A DNA stretch of 64,000 nt from Micromonospora ureilytica. Lineage in GTDB: Bacteria > Actinomycetota > Actinomycetes > Mycobacteriales > Micromonosporaceae. The position numbers and the translations under genes were made by a program. Position 1 is the stretch's first letter. Every line of letters begins with the position of its first letter. The stretch is from contig NZ_JADOTX010000001.1 of assembly GCF_015751765.1 (NCBI RefSeq), positions 6,138,001 through 6,202,000 of the forward strand. The letters are read 5' to 3'. A model generated the notes under the pieces. It had not been told where the DNA came from and searched no databases. It saw nothing but the letters and a program-made list of their open reading frames with translations. Positions 42,712 to 49,897 of this stretch are shown here, one piece after another.

Positions 42712-43341
42712 CTAGAAGGCAAGCACGAGCAACACCACGACAAGCGCGCCGAGGGTGACTCCTGCGGCGAAGGTCGTTGCCTGCGTCGCGCTCGTTGACC
42801 TTTCGATCCGATCGACCTTTCGGGTCAGATTCGCCAGGACTACGCGAATGTACTGGCTGCTGTCAGCCTGGTGGCTTCGCATAACCGGAAGTGGTGCCGC
42901 TGCGGCGGGTAGCCTGAAGGACTGAAGCTGATGAGTTGCCTCAGTAATCACTTTCGCCGACTCTTGTATGTCCTGCGCAGCGTTTAAAAACATACGCGCG
43001 ACGCCTTCATTGATGCCGCTGCTGGCGTCGAGCAGCCAGCGAGCCACGTCCTCGTTTATGTTCCTGCTTGCGACCCACAAGGCCCGCGCTACATCTTCGT
43101 TAATGCTGCGGGCGGCGGTTTCAAGCGCGAGAACGGTTCCCGGCGTTATTACTCCCTCCTTCAGCGCGCGACTCAGCAATTTGCCGAGATCGGGCGCATC
43201 TTTCGAGAGCTTCCGCAGGGCTGCTTTCGTCTTCTCGTCAACCATTTCGATCGAGCCGTAATTGTCGCGGCCTACGAAAACACCGCTCGAATGGTTGTGC
43301 TGCCCGGGATGGTCATCTGGATCTGAGAGGGCGGTGGGCAC
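42712..43341 (-). CDS. membrane-anchored protein with shared QHNH motif and 15-residue repeats
   Basis: A 209-aa protein I cannot place in a named family. The N-terminal motif QHNHSSGVFVGRDNYGSI (residues 14-31) matches the C-terminal motif of the upstream gene at 13 of 18 positions. A predicted helical middle has four repeats with exact 15-residue spacing starting at Ile80, Ile95, Ile110 and Ile125 (INEDVARALWVASRN type). One membrane helix (TTFAAGVTLGALVVVLLVLAF, about 189-209) ends the protein, so it should be anchored by its tail. Start is GTG 43341, three bases after the upstream stop, suggesting reinitiation. Cargo of the AICE. Confidence 0.8.
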   Translation of the reverse strand: MPTALSDPDDHPGQHNHSSGVFVGRDNYGSIEMVDEKTKAALRKLSKDAPDLGKLLSRALKEGVITPGTVLALETAARSINEDVARALWVASRNINEDVARWLLDASSGINEGVARMFLNAAQDIQESAKVITEATHQLQSFRLPAAAAPLPVMRSHQADSSQYIRVVLANLTRKVDRIERSTSATQATTFAAGVTLGALVVVLLVLAF

Positions 43342-43344
43342 TTT

Positions 43345-43743
43345 TCACTCGCTTTCGCGACTACCGATGCCGCCGAAATTGTCTCCGCCGATAAAGACTC
43401 CCGAACCGTGATTATGCTGGCTCCCGATTTTGACCGACTTCACGGTTCCTCCTTCGGAGGCCATTGAGTCAATGTCGGCCTGGGCTTCGGGATGGGAGGT
43501 GAGGTAAGCAGCAAGCACGGCAGCCCAGCGAGACTTAATTTCTGCTTGCGACATTTGGCCGTGAGTCAACGCGGCGCTGTCCTGCGTCAGGGCCTCCAGG
43601 GACGCCCTGCGTTGATCCTCAGTCCCTCGTCGGAACGTTCGTGTTGCCCAGCTGCGAAGCTCATCGATGCGACCGTTGAGCATGTACGCAACGATGTTTC
43701 CTGCAGCGCCGGTGATGATGGCCGTGGCCGTCGCGTCGAGCAC
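43345..43743 (-). CDS. small effector-like protein with C-terminal QHNH motif
   Basis: A 132-aa protein. Residues 1-95 are an alpha-helical domain (MLDATATAIITGAAGNIVAY, then ELRSWATRTFRRGTEDQRRA) resembling small actinobacterial helical domains that precede amyloid-like tails. The C-terminal motif QHNHGSGVFIGGDNFGGI (residues 109-126) matches the N-terminus of the next gene. GTG 43743 has AGGAGGGA 9 nt upstream. It is probably first in a two-gene operon. Function is unknown; the shared tail suggests direct interaction. Confidence 0.8.
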   Translation of the reverse strand: MLDATATAIITGAAGNIVAYMLNGRIDELRSWATRTFRRGTEDQRRASLEALTQDSAALTHGQMSQAEIKSRWAAVLAAYLTSHPEAQADIDSMASEGGTVKSVKIGSQHNHGSGVFIGGDNFGGIGSRESE

Positions 43744-43980
43744 GCCGGTAGTCCCTCCTGTCAGAGGCTACAAGCATCTACGAGATCTAATGCGGCTTCT
43801 ACGAGCTGTCGGATTCTTGGCTCTCGTACTTGTGAGAACTTTCTGTACGGGATCAAGGCGGCCCGCTTCGCAGGCCGCTCGCGCCGCCGAACCTGGGCCG
43901 GGCCGATGGCCCGCCGTCGCGCCTCTGGCCTTCGGCCGCCAGCGCGCCGGTGACAGCCCGCCGGCGGCGCGACATACGAA

Positions 43981-44022
43981 GAAGCCCCGGGCCGCCATGG
44001 TTGTTGGCAGATCCGGGGCTTC
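43981..44022. terminator. GC hairpin terminator candidate
   Basis: Perfect 10-bp stem GAAGCCCCGG/CCGGGGCTTC with a 22-nt loop, followed by GGTTTGG. It could end transcription from either side. Confidence 0.55.
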
Positions 44023-44086
44023 GGTTTGGTCGAGACACAGGCAGTGCCTCCGGCGGGGCGCTCGGGCGCTCTGGGATGGTGGCGCG

Positions 44087-44227
44087 CCATCCCGACAACC
44101 TTCGTCCGGGCTCAGCCGAGCAGATGGGGCCTGCCTGGCCAAGGTCGTTCAGACAGTGGGGTGCTCCACCTTGGCCAGGCAGGCCCCACCCACTCCACCA
44201 AGGTGCGGACGAAGGCCGACGGGATGG
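44087..44227. repeat. nested long inverted repeats
   Basis: Inner arms TGGGGCCTGCCTGGCCAAGG (44125-44144) and its complement (44169-44188) extend to 21 bp; spacer 22 bp. Outer arms match at 19 of 22 positions. There is no ORF across it. Confidence 0.85.
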
Positions 44228-44289
44228 CTAGGTGACGGCTAACGAGAAGGCTGGCATGCTTACGTCTCACCTCGTCTCATACACAAAGG

Positions 44290-45093
44290 ATGGTCGTGGC
44301 GGAGTTAGAGCCGGCGGATGACAGAGTGCTGGCGCAAGTGCGCTTACATGGGATCCGTTTGATTCTCGGGGATCTAGTGGCAATCGCCCACCTTCTCGGT
44401 CCTTCGGCCAACAGGTGGACCTTTGCAACCCACTATCTGAGTCCGGTTGCCCCTCGAAGTTCTAAGAAAAGCGCGGCGACTAACGTAGCGTATGTAATGT
44501 CCCGGAGTTCTTTAACGGAAGTTTTTTCGACGGCACCTCGTGGAATGCTTCCCTATCTTGAGCTGCGGAGCCAGCAAGAGAGGGGGGTGATCAGCCTCGT
44601 CGCCGGTGGGCAAAGCTCGTCCAGTTCGTCCACGACGCTTTCTTATTCAGGGGAAGGAAGCAATGTGCCGATTGAATACCTGCGCGTTGCCAACTACCTT
44701 ATGACGAACAAGCGAGCGCGAGGCGTCAATCGATGGTTCTTCTCGCTGTCCGCCTTTCTGATCCCACTCATCTACGCCGTAGCGGTCGTCAAGTTCGCTT
44801 CTCCAGACGTCGCTACCTTCAGCTTCATCGACACGCTGCTTTTCCTGCTTTTGGCGTCAACATTCTTCTTCGCGCTGTGGATGATGGCATTGGCGATATA
44901 TTCGAGCAATGCAGCGGCCGGCGTCAGGTTCAAGCCGGTCATCCATAAGCGTCAGGCAAGGCAACGGCTTGTGCAGATTGTAGAAAGCGCCTGGAGGGCT
45001 ACGAAGGGCGCGAATGGTGGCGCGGTCGCGGCGATCTTTACAATACTGTCGTTCATCGTTGCTCTACTCGCATGGCTTGCGCCTCTGAAGTAG
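44290..45093 (+). CDS. low-GC three-helix membrane protein
   Basis: A 267-aa protein of unknown function. A long soluble N-terminal part (ELEPADDRVLAQVRLHGIRL...) with a Ser-rich patch (QSSSSSSTTLSY) is followed by membrane segments about 149-168, 177-203 and 244-265. Codon use is less GC-biased than the neighbours (many AT-ending codons), which fits foreign cargo. ATG 44290 lies inside the AAAGGATG; GTG 44296 has better spacing. It is the last gene before the right att. Confidence 0.75.
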   Translation: MVVAELEPADDRVLAQVRLHGIRLILGDLVAIAHLLGPSANRWTFATHYLSPVAPRSSKKSAATNVAYVMSRSSLTEVFSTAPRGMLPYLELRSQQERGVISLVAGGQSSSSSSTTLSYSGEGSNVPIEYLRVANYLMTNKRARGVNRWFFSLSAFLIPLIYAVAVVKFASPDVATFSFIDTLLFLLLASTFFFALWMMALAIYSSNAAAGVRFKPVIHKRQARQRLVQIVESAWRATKGANGGAVAAIFTILSFIVALLAWLAPLK

Positions 45094-45121
45094 GGGCGGC
45101 TGCGGCAGGCGGGCGGCCCAA

Positions 45122-45144
45122 GATCATGCCGTATCCAGGCCGTC
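45122..45144. repeat. inner direct repeat, right copy
   Basis: 23 bp matching 30501-30523 with one difference. Same orientation as the left copy. Confidence 0.6.
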
Positions 45145-45252
45145 CAACGAGAGCCAACGGCGACCATCGTTGACTATCCATGCCAGGCATAGCGGCAGCT
45201 CAAGCCCGCAGTCGTCCGGTTTGATCGCCTACGCCCCGGTGCTAGATCAATA

Positions 45253-45264
45253 CCGCTGGAAGTA
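45253..45264. repeat. candidate attR core
   Basis: CCGCTGGAAGTA, identical to 30433-30444. Followed by A, which makes the original Smr stop TAA in the uninterrupted chromosome. Confidence 0.6.
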
Positions 45265-45622
45265 AACGCCCCTGCCTCCCGACCTCCCGCGCGACCACGG
45301 GCATGGTGGCTGACCTGCCGAAACGCCTTCTGCCGGTTTCGGCGTCTTCCGCAATTACTCGCGCTCGTTGTGCCGGATCTTTGCCCGGGCCTGGCCCATG
45401 GATTGCTGGCGCGGCCTTCGCTGACGGCCGGTCGGAGGCTTCGGAGCCACCGTCGCCGCCTGATGCCTCGCTTACACGCCCGCTACACCTCATGCGTGAC
45501 CGTTGTTGACCGGCCTTGCGGGCACGGTGGACAGCCGGGCGTCCGGATCGCAGTCCTCGCCGCCTCACGCCGGCCAGCATCGTTGATCTAGTCTCACCCG
45601 GCGGCGATATGGAGGGGCAACA

Positions 45623-45970
45623 ATGGCTGACGACATCGAACCTGGCAAGCCTCGTCGGCGGGGGTTGGCATTGTGGGTCGCACTGTCTACGGTGGTGGTA
45701 CTTGGGGCGGGCGCATTCTTCGGTGTTCGTCACATGTGCCAAAGTTTCGGTGCTTTCCGCGTCGGCACCTGCTTCCTGGTGGACGACGGCACGAGCATTT
45801 CCGAGGCTGGCGGCCTGCGCGAGGTGAGTGGTCGGGCGAAGGTGGTCGGCTGCGGAACCGCCCACGGGGCCGAAATAACCCGGACCGCCAGGCATCCGTC
45901 GGACTGTGGCGCCGAAGGTGCATGGTTGAAGAGCCGCGACCAAATTTTCTGCGTCACCTTGTCGGGATGA
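45623..45970 (+). CDS. membrane-anchored cysteine-containing protein
   Basis: A 115-aa protein with a short basic cytoplasmic tip (MADDIEPGKPRRR), one membrane helix (LALWVALSTVVVLGAGAFFG, residues 15-34) and an extracytoplasmic region with cysteines in VGTCFLVDDG, VGCGTAHGAE, SDCGAEG and FCVTLSG. This resembles septum-formation-like secreted proteins of actinomycetes. ATG 45623 has GGAGGGG upstream. Function unknown. Confidence 0.75.
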   Translation: MADDIEPGKPRRRGLALWVALSTVVVLGAGAFFGVRHMCQSFGAFRVGTCFLVDDGTSISEAGGLREVSGRAKVVGCGTAHGAEITRTARHPSDCGAEGAWLKSRDQIFCVTLSG

Positions 45971-46079
45971 CGCGTGTGAGGGCTGAATTCACATTGCGTC
46001 TCTGACCAGCCCCCTGGATGCCCAAGGTGGCGATCCGCCGACCACTGTCCGACGCCCGACGGGGACTACGCTGTCGCGA

Positions 46080-46436
46080 ATGTCAGTCAGTCATCCCGTT
46101 TTCCTCGCCATCGTTGCTGGACTGCTCTTCGCCGGGGCGCTCGCGATACCTTCCGGCGTTCTCGCCATCCGCTTCCGGCTTGCGCGCGGTATCAAGGTCA
46201 TCGGCACGATGCTCCTGCCGGTGCTGGGACTTGGCGCCGGGATCGGCCTGCTACGGCTGAACCCTGTTGAAGGCGAGTACAAGGTGGGGCTGTGGTTCCT
46301 CCTCCTGGGCATACTCGGACCTTTCGCCGCCGTCTATGACCTGCGTCGGGTGCTCACGCAGCGGCGGGAGGCTGAGCGCGACCCCGCACGTCAAGCGGAC
46401 CTTGACGCACGTATGGACGCTGGCGGAACGCGCTGA
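46080..46436 (+). CDS. small three-helix membrane protein
   Basis: A 118-aa protein with three predicted membrane helices (LAIVAGLLFAGALAIPSGVL, VIGTMLLPVLGLGAGIGLL, VGLWFLLLGILGPFAAVYDL) and a charged C-terminal tail (RRVLTQRREAERDPARQ). No family recognised. It follows the previous gene by 109 bp. Confidence 0.65.
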   Translation: MSVSHPVFLAIVAGLLFAGALAIPSGVLAIRFRLARGIKVIGTMLLPVLGLGAGIGLLRLNPVEGEYKVGLWFLLLGILGPFAAVYDLRRVLTQRREAERDPARQADLDARMDAGGTR

Positions 46437-46773
46437 GTGTCGGCTCTCGTGTCACGGGCCGCGCCCCCAACGGACACCACGGAGCGGCCCGGTGGCCCAA
46501 CCTCGACCGGCACGGATCCGGCTCTCAGGGTCAAAGCCGGCCACCGACGCGCACCCCTCCCTCCCAGGCGAGCAGTTGATCTGACCCGGCGCGGCTCCGG
46601 AGCCGGCTCCCAGGCGATTGACAGCGGCGAGGTTCGAGGGAGCCGACCGCGCCTGCTGCACCGCTGACGCCCGATGTGTCATCGCGGTCTGGTGAGGTTC
46701 GGTGGCGGGTCGAGCCGAATCTCCGCGATGAGGCGCGGCAGTGCGTCCGCGTCGGCGGTCGGATACTGGGCTG
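46437..46773. other. intergenic region before NUDIX gene
   Basis: 337 bp with no gene that I can support. It contains the palindrome CGGCTCCGGAGCCG at 46592-46605 and a -10-like GATACT at 46762-46767 just before the NUDIX GTG. Confidence 0.5.
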
Positions 46774-47340
46774 GTGACGGAGGAGCAGGTTACGGAGCCG
46801 ACGCAATGGACGATTCACGGTGAGCGCGTGGTGGACGGCAGCCGGCGAGCGCGGTTGAGCATCGCCGAGGTGGAACTGCCAGATGGGGTCCGCTTCGAGC
46901 AGTACGTGATCCGGGCGCCCCGGTCAGTCATGGTTGCGGTGCTTGACGAGCAGGAGCGCCTGCTGCTGATGCGGCGGCACCGGTTCGTGTTCGACCGGTG
47001 GGTGTGGGAGCTGCCTGGGGGTTACGTCGACGACGGTGAGCAGCCGGCGAGATGCGCGGTCCGGGAGGTTGAGGAGGAGACCGGATGGCGTCCGGGTGCG
47101 GTGGAACCGATGCTGTCGTTCCAGCCGTGGGTGGCGACCGCGGACGCGGAGAATCTGTTGTTCCTTGCGCGCGATGCGATACATATCGGTTCGCCGGTGG
47201 ACGTCAACGAGGCCGAGCGAGTGGCCTGGATGCCGCTGGCGGAAGCGCGGGACCTCGTGTCCCGGGGTGAGATCGTGGGATCTGGCACGGTGATCGCGGT
47301 GTTGGAGCTGGTTGCGCGTAAAGCCCGGGGTGAGCTGTAG
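46774..47340 (+). CDS. ADP-ribose-pyrophosphatase-like NUDIX hydrolase
   Basis: A 188-aa NUDIX protein with box GGYVDDGEQPARCAVREVEE (about residues 89-108) and the RLLLMRRHRFVFDRWVWELP strand typical of ADPRase-type members. The substrate is probably a nucleoside-diphosphate sugar. Start is GTG 46774, which appears leaderless (GATACT at 46762-46767). Its TAG stop is immediately adjacent to the convergent XRE gene stop, so 0 bp separates them. Confidence 0.88.
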   Translation: MTEEQVTEPTQWTIHGERVVDGSRRARLSIAEVELPDGVRFEQYVIRAPRSVMVAVLDEQERLLLMRRHRFVFDRWVWELPGGYVDDGEQPARCAVREVEEETGWRPGAVEPMLSFQPWVATADAENLLFLARDAIHIGSPVDVNEAERVAWMPLAEARDLVSRGEIVGSGTVIAVLELVARKARGEL

Positions 47341-48783
47341 TCAGCGGCGTTGACCGAGGGCCACGTCGACGCGATTGATGAAGTGTCTGACGGCTGGCCG
47401 GCGGCGGTGCACTGTGAGGTCGGTTTGCAGGTCGCGTAGGTACCGGACGGCTCGGGCTGACCGCAGCTGAGAGGTCAACGTGAGCGCTTTGTCCCCGATG
47501 GCGCTGGCGCGATCGGGCTCGCCGCGTTTTGCGTGGATGGAGGCGAGGAGACTGAGGTTGAAGGCCTTCCCGCGTATGTAGCGTTCGTCCATCTGCAGTG
47601 AGCGGACGGTGAAGCGTTCGGCCTGCTGATGGTGGCCGAGGGCATGGAAGCAGTGGCCGAACTTGGCTGACAGGTATGCCTCGTCGAAGTAGCCAAGCCA
47701 TTGCGGGTCACTGCTGCGGTCGGCCCGGTCGAGAGTCTGTTCTGCCTGGTGCAGTGCGGTGGTGCAGGCGCGTTCGTCGCGCGCGGCCGCGTGGGCGTGG
47801 GCTTCCATGACCAGCGCCTCGGCGGTCAGCACCGCGAGGCCGGCGCGTTGTGCCGTCTGTCGGGCGGCGCGGGCGAGATCGACGCCGGTGGCATTGTGAC
47901 CGAGGTAGGTGGCTTGGTGGCTCATCGCGGCGAGGATTTCGGCGCCGAGCCCAGCATCGTCGGCAGTTCGGGCGAGGTCGAGGGCGTGGGTGAGGTAGCG
48001 CTGGGCGAGGCCGTGTTCGGCTGTGTCATAAGCCTGCCAGCCGGCGAGCTGGGTCAGTTCGGCGACGGCGGCGAGTAGCTTTCGGCCGGTCGCCGAATCG
48101 TAGCGGCCCTCGGTCAGCAGGGGCGTGACCTCGTGGTTGAGGTAGCGGGCCAGGGTTTCGCGCGAGTGGCCGCCTCCGTGCTGGTTGTCGAGTCGCCGGT
48201 AGGCGGAGGTCATCTCGCGGATGGTGTCGATGTCCGGCTGACCGACTGATCGGTGACCTTTCTGTGTGACGGGTTGTGTGGTGGGGGCGGTGAACCAGCG
48301 CAGCGCGGGCAGGGTGTAGCCAGCGGAGCTGAACACTGTCTGACGGAGCATGTCTCGGCGCTTCACGTCGCCTTCCCACAGCTGCGTGGCGGCGCGGACG
48401 TCCTCGCGCCAGGATCGGTCGTTTGGCACATCACCCCGAGGGCTGCCGGGGGTGAGGCGACGTGCTTGGTGGCGCGGTGCAAGGCCGAGCGACATCCGGG
48501 TCTCGTCGGGCATGCCGCAGCCGTCGGCGATCCGCTCCAGCACGTCGATGGAGGTCACCTTCCGGCCGGCGATCACGCGGCTGACGTAGCCCTGTTCCAG
48601 GCCGACCACTGCCCCGATGCGCGTCTGACTCGCCCCTGTGTGCCGGGCAAGCAGCCGGAAGAGAGTGCCGATGTCGCGGTCACGCACTGCGGTCCTGATG
48701 TCCTCCCGCGACCAGAAGCCGTCCGGAGTCCGAAGATGGTCGAGTAGCACAGCCGCCCCCACCGTCGTCGAGTGACTACGCAT
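47341..48783 (-). CDS. XRE-family regulator with TPR-like region
   Basis: A 480-aa regulator of the layout of the AICE one. The HTH (DIGTLFRLLARHTGASQTRI, then GLEQGYVSRVIAGRKVTSID, about 37-80) is followed by a long helical/TPR region (LDLARTADDAGLGAEILAAM, TVRSLQMDERYIRGKAFNLS). I start at ATG 48783 rather than the TTG three codons earlier. It is divergent from the four-gene cassette at 48899-49819 and probably controls it. Confidence 0.9.
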   Translation of the reverse strand: MRSHSTTVGAAVLLDHLRTPDGFWSREDIRTAVRDRDIGTLFRLLARHTGASQTRIGAVVGLEQGYVSRVIAGRKVTSIDVLERIADGCGMPDETRMSLGLAPRHQARRLTPGSPRGDVPNDRSWREDVRAATQLWEGDVKRRDMLRQTVFSSAGYTLPALRWFTAPTTQPVTQKGHRSVGQPDIDTIREMTSAYRRLDNQHGGGHSRETLARYLNHEVTPLLTEGRYDSATGRKLLAAVAELTQLAGWQAYDTAEHGLAQRYLTHALDLARTADDAGLGAEILAAMSHQATYLGHNATGVDLARAARQTAQRAGLAVLTAEALVMEAHAHAAARDERACTTALHQAEQTLDRADRSSDPQWLGYFDEAYLSAKFGHCFHALGHHQQAERFTVRSLQMDERYIRGKAFNLSLLASIHAKRGEPDRASAIGDKALTLTSQLRSARAVRYLRDLQTDLTVHRRRPAVRHFINRVDVALGQRR

Positions 48784-48898
48784 CGTGCTCAACCTGGAGC
48801 TTAGGTCTGGTGCTCGTGCAGGTCGAGCCCGCTCATGTCACCGTGACATGGCTAGCGAACATGGCCGCCGGACCGCAGCCGGCAGGACCGTCTTGGGC

Positions 48899-49234
48899 AT
48901 GTTGTTCGATGTCGATAACCCACCGGTCGAGCCGCCTGGCGGCTGTCGCCACCGGCTGCTGTGGCGTCTGTGCCGAGCACTGTGGCAAGACCACCGCCCC
49001 GACTGTGCCGGCCACTACCTCACCGTCGACTGCGCGCAGAACGACCAACTCGTGTTGTGCCGCCTGGCACGCCTTGCCGTGGAAGGCCTGCGAACCGCTA
49101 ACGGCGAGCAGGCCGTCGCGTCACCGCTGTGGCTCGGTGTTGCCCGGAGCCGCATCGCCACGGGCGACATCAACCTCGCCGCCGTCATCGCAGAGGCACG
49201 CTGGCACCGTCTTCGTGCAGGCCTGGCGGGGTGA
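48899..49234 (+). CDS. small conserved hypothetical protein, cassette gene 1
   Basis: A 111-aa protein (MLFDVDNPPVEPPGGCRHRL, CRALWQDHRPDCAGHYLTVD) with several cysteines but no domain I recognise. ATG 48848 is an alternative start. CAGGA lies 12 nt upstream of ATG 48899. It is the first of four coupled genes divergent from the XRE-TPR gene. Confidence 0.7.
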   Translation: MLFDVDNPPVEPPGGCRHRLLWRLCRALWQDHRPDCAGHYLTVDCAQNDQLVLCRLARLAVEGLRTANGEQAVASPLWLGVARSRIATGDINLAAVIAEARWHRLRAGLAG

Positions 49235-49236
49235 GG

Positions 49237-49434
49237 ATGGCTGCTATTTACGGCCTGGAGGCCCTGATCGACCACGCCCAGGCTCAAGTCGACGCTGCCG
49301 ACGAACTCCTGAACCACCACGACGAGGTCGGACTCGACCTGTGCCGGTGCGGCCGGCCCCACCCTTGTCCAGAGCGACTGCGGTGGCTCCAGAGGCGAGC
49401 GCACTTCGTACACCTAATCGGTGGCCCGCAGTGA
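49237..49434 (+). CDS. small conserved hypothetical protein, cassette gene 2
   Basis: A 65-aa acidic protein with a CRCGRPHPCPERLRWLQRR segment that could bind metal (four Cys/His candidates). ATG 49237 follows the previous stop by 2 bp. Its own TGA overlaps the next GTG. Confidence 0.75.
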   Translation: MAAIYGLEALIDHAQAQVDAADELLNHHDEVGLDLCRCGRPHPCPERLRWLQRRAHFVHLIGGPQ

Positions 49435-49649
49435 CCACCCACGGCCCGGTGATGCCGATCTGGACCTGCGGAGGCTGCAATGCGCCTTGGCCCTGCCGGA
49501 CCCGACAGCAAGAATTACGCGCTGAGTACGAGGGCGCATCCGTCTCCTTGGCGCTCTACATGGGCGCTCAACTGGTCTGCGCCTCGCGGGACCTGACTTG
49601 GGTGCCGGCAGGGGTCCTGCACCGTCGCTTCCTCGGTTGGACCCGATGA
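49431..49649 (+). CDS. small conserved hypothetical protein, cassette gene 3
   Basis: A 72-aa protein beginning VTTHGPVMPIWTCGGCNAPW, with a Cys-x2-Cys-x5-Cys cluster. A beta-rich tail follows (VSLALYMGAQLVCASRDLTW). Similar genes occur beside XRE-TPR regulators in other actinomycetes. GTG 49431 overlaps the previous stop (GTGA). Function unknown. Confidence 0.75.
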   Translation: MTTHGPVMPIWTCGGCNAPWPCRTRQQELRAEYEGASVSLALYMGAQLVCASRDLTWVPAGVLHRRFLGWTR

Positions 49650-49819
49650 GCATCCTCCGGCGGGGGGACGAAAAGTTCCATTACAGCGATGGCTCCCACA
49701 AGTGGGTCCCCCCGGACCCGGACTACGACCAAGCGGTCTGGGACGAACAGGTCCGCCAGCACAAGCAAAAACACCTGAGGAACGAGCACCCGAAGGTACG
49801 CATCCAGCGTCTCGTCTGA
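49646..49819 (+). CDS. small conserved hypothetical protein, cassette gene 4
   Basis: A 57-aa charged protein (MSILRRGDEKFHYSDGSHKW). ATG 49646 overlaps the previous stop (ATGA). Translation is coupled, and the short lysine/histidine-rich C-terminus suggests a nucleic-acid or protein partner. Function unknown. Confidence 0.65.
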   Translation: MSILRRGDEKFHYSDGSHKWVPPDPDYDQAVWDEQVRQHKQKHLRNEHPKVRIQRLV

Positions 49820-49897
49820 GCCCAGTGAGTGTGCAACTCGTGCCAGCAGCCCTCGGGCGTTCCGGGATGGCTAGGGGTGACTGGGACACCCCACGCG

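Larger units (their letters stand above)
43744..44289. other. noncoding structured region with nested inverted repeats
   Basis: 546 bp with no convincing gene. It contains a GC hairpin (43981-44022), a hairpin 44073-44093, a 21-bp perfect inverted repeat (44125-44145 / 44168-44188) and an outer pair (44087-44108 / 44206-44227, 19 of 22). Together these would form a cruciform. Location in the AICE cargo suggests a clt/transfer origin or single-strand origin. Confidence 0.6.
30433..45264. mobile_element. integrated AICE of the pSAM2 type, about 14.8 kb
   Basis: Evidence is the gene set: tyrosine integrase and excisionase at the left end, RepSA-like initiator, Spd-like membrane protein, TraSA-like FtsK translocase with its membrane partner, NUDIX protein and an XRE regulator. 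A 12-bp direct repeat CCGCTGGAAGTA lies at both edges, at the end of the Smr gene. The element uses rolling-circle replication and double-stranded DNA transfer, by analogy with pSAM2. The boundaries are inferred; a second pair of direct repeats lies 67-110 bp inside. Cargo occupies the right third. Confidence 0.8.
45094..45622. other. right-end noncoding region with attR candidates
   Basis: 529 bp without a convincing gene. It holds the inner direct repeat (45122-45144) and the att-core candidate (45253-45264). Minus-strand frames here show no protein character. Confidence 0.6.

Noticed and set aside
43667..44242. 191-aa plus-strand frame over the structured block
   Set aside because: It crosses the inverted repeats and terminator and has no recognisable protein features.
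45242..45943. 233-aa minus-strand frame
   Set aside because: Antisense to the membrane-anchored gene at 45623 and spans the attR candidate; no domain signal.
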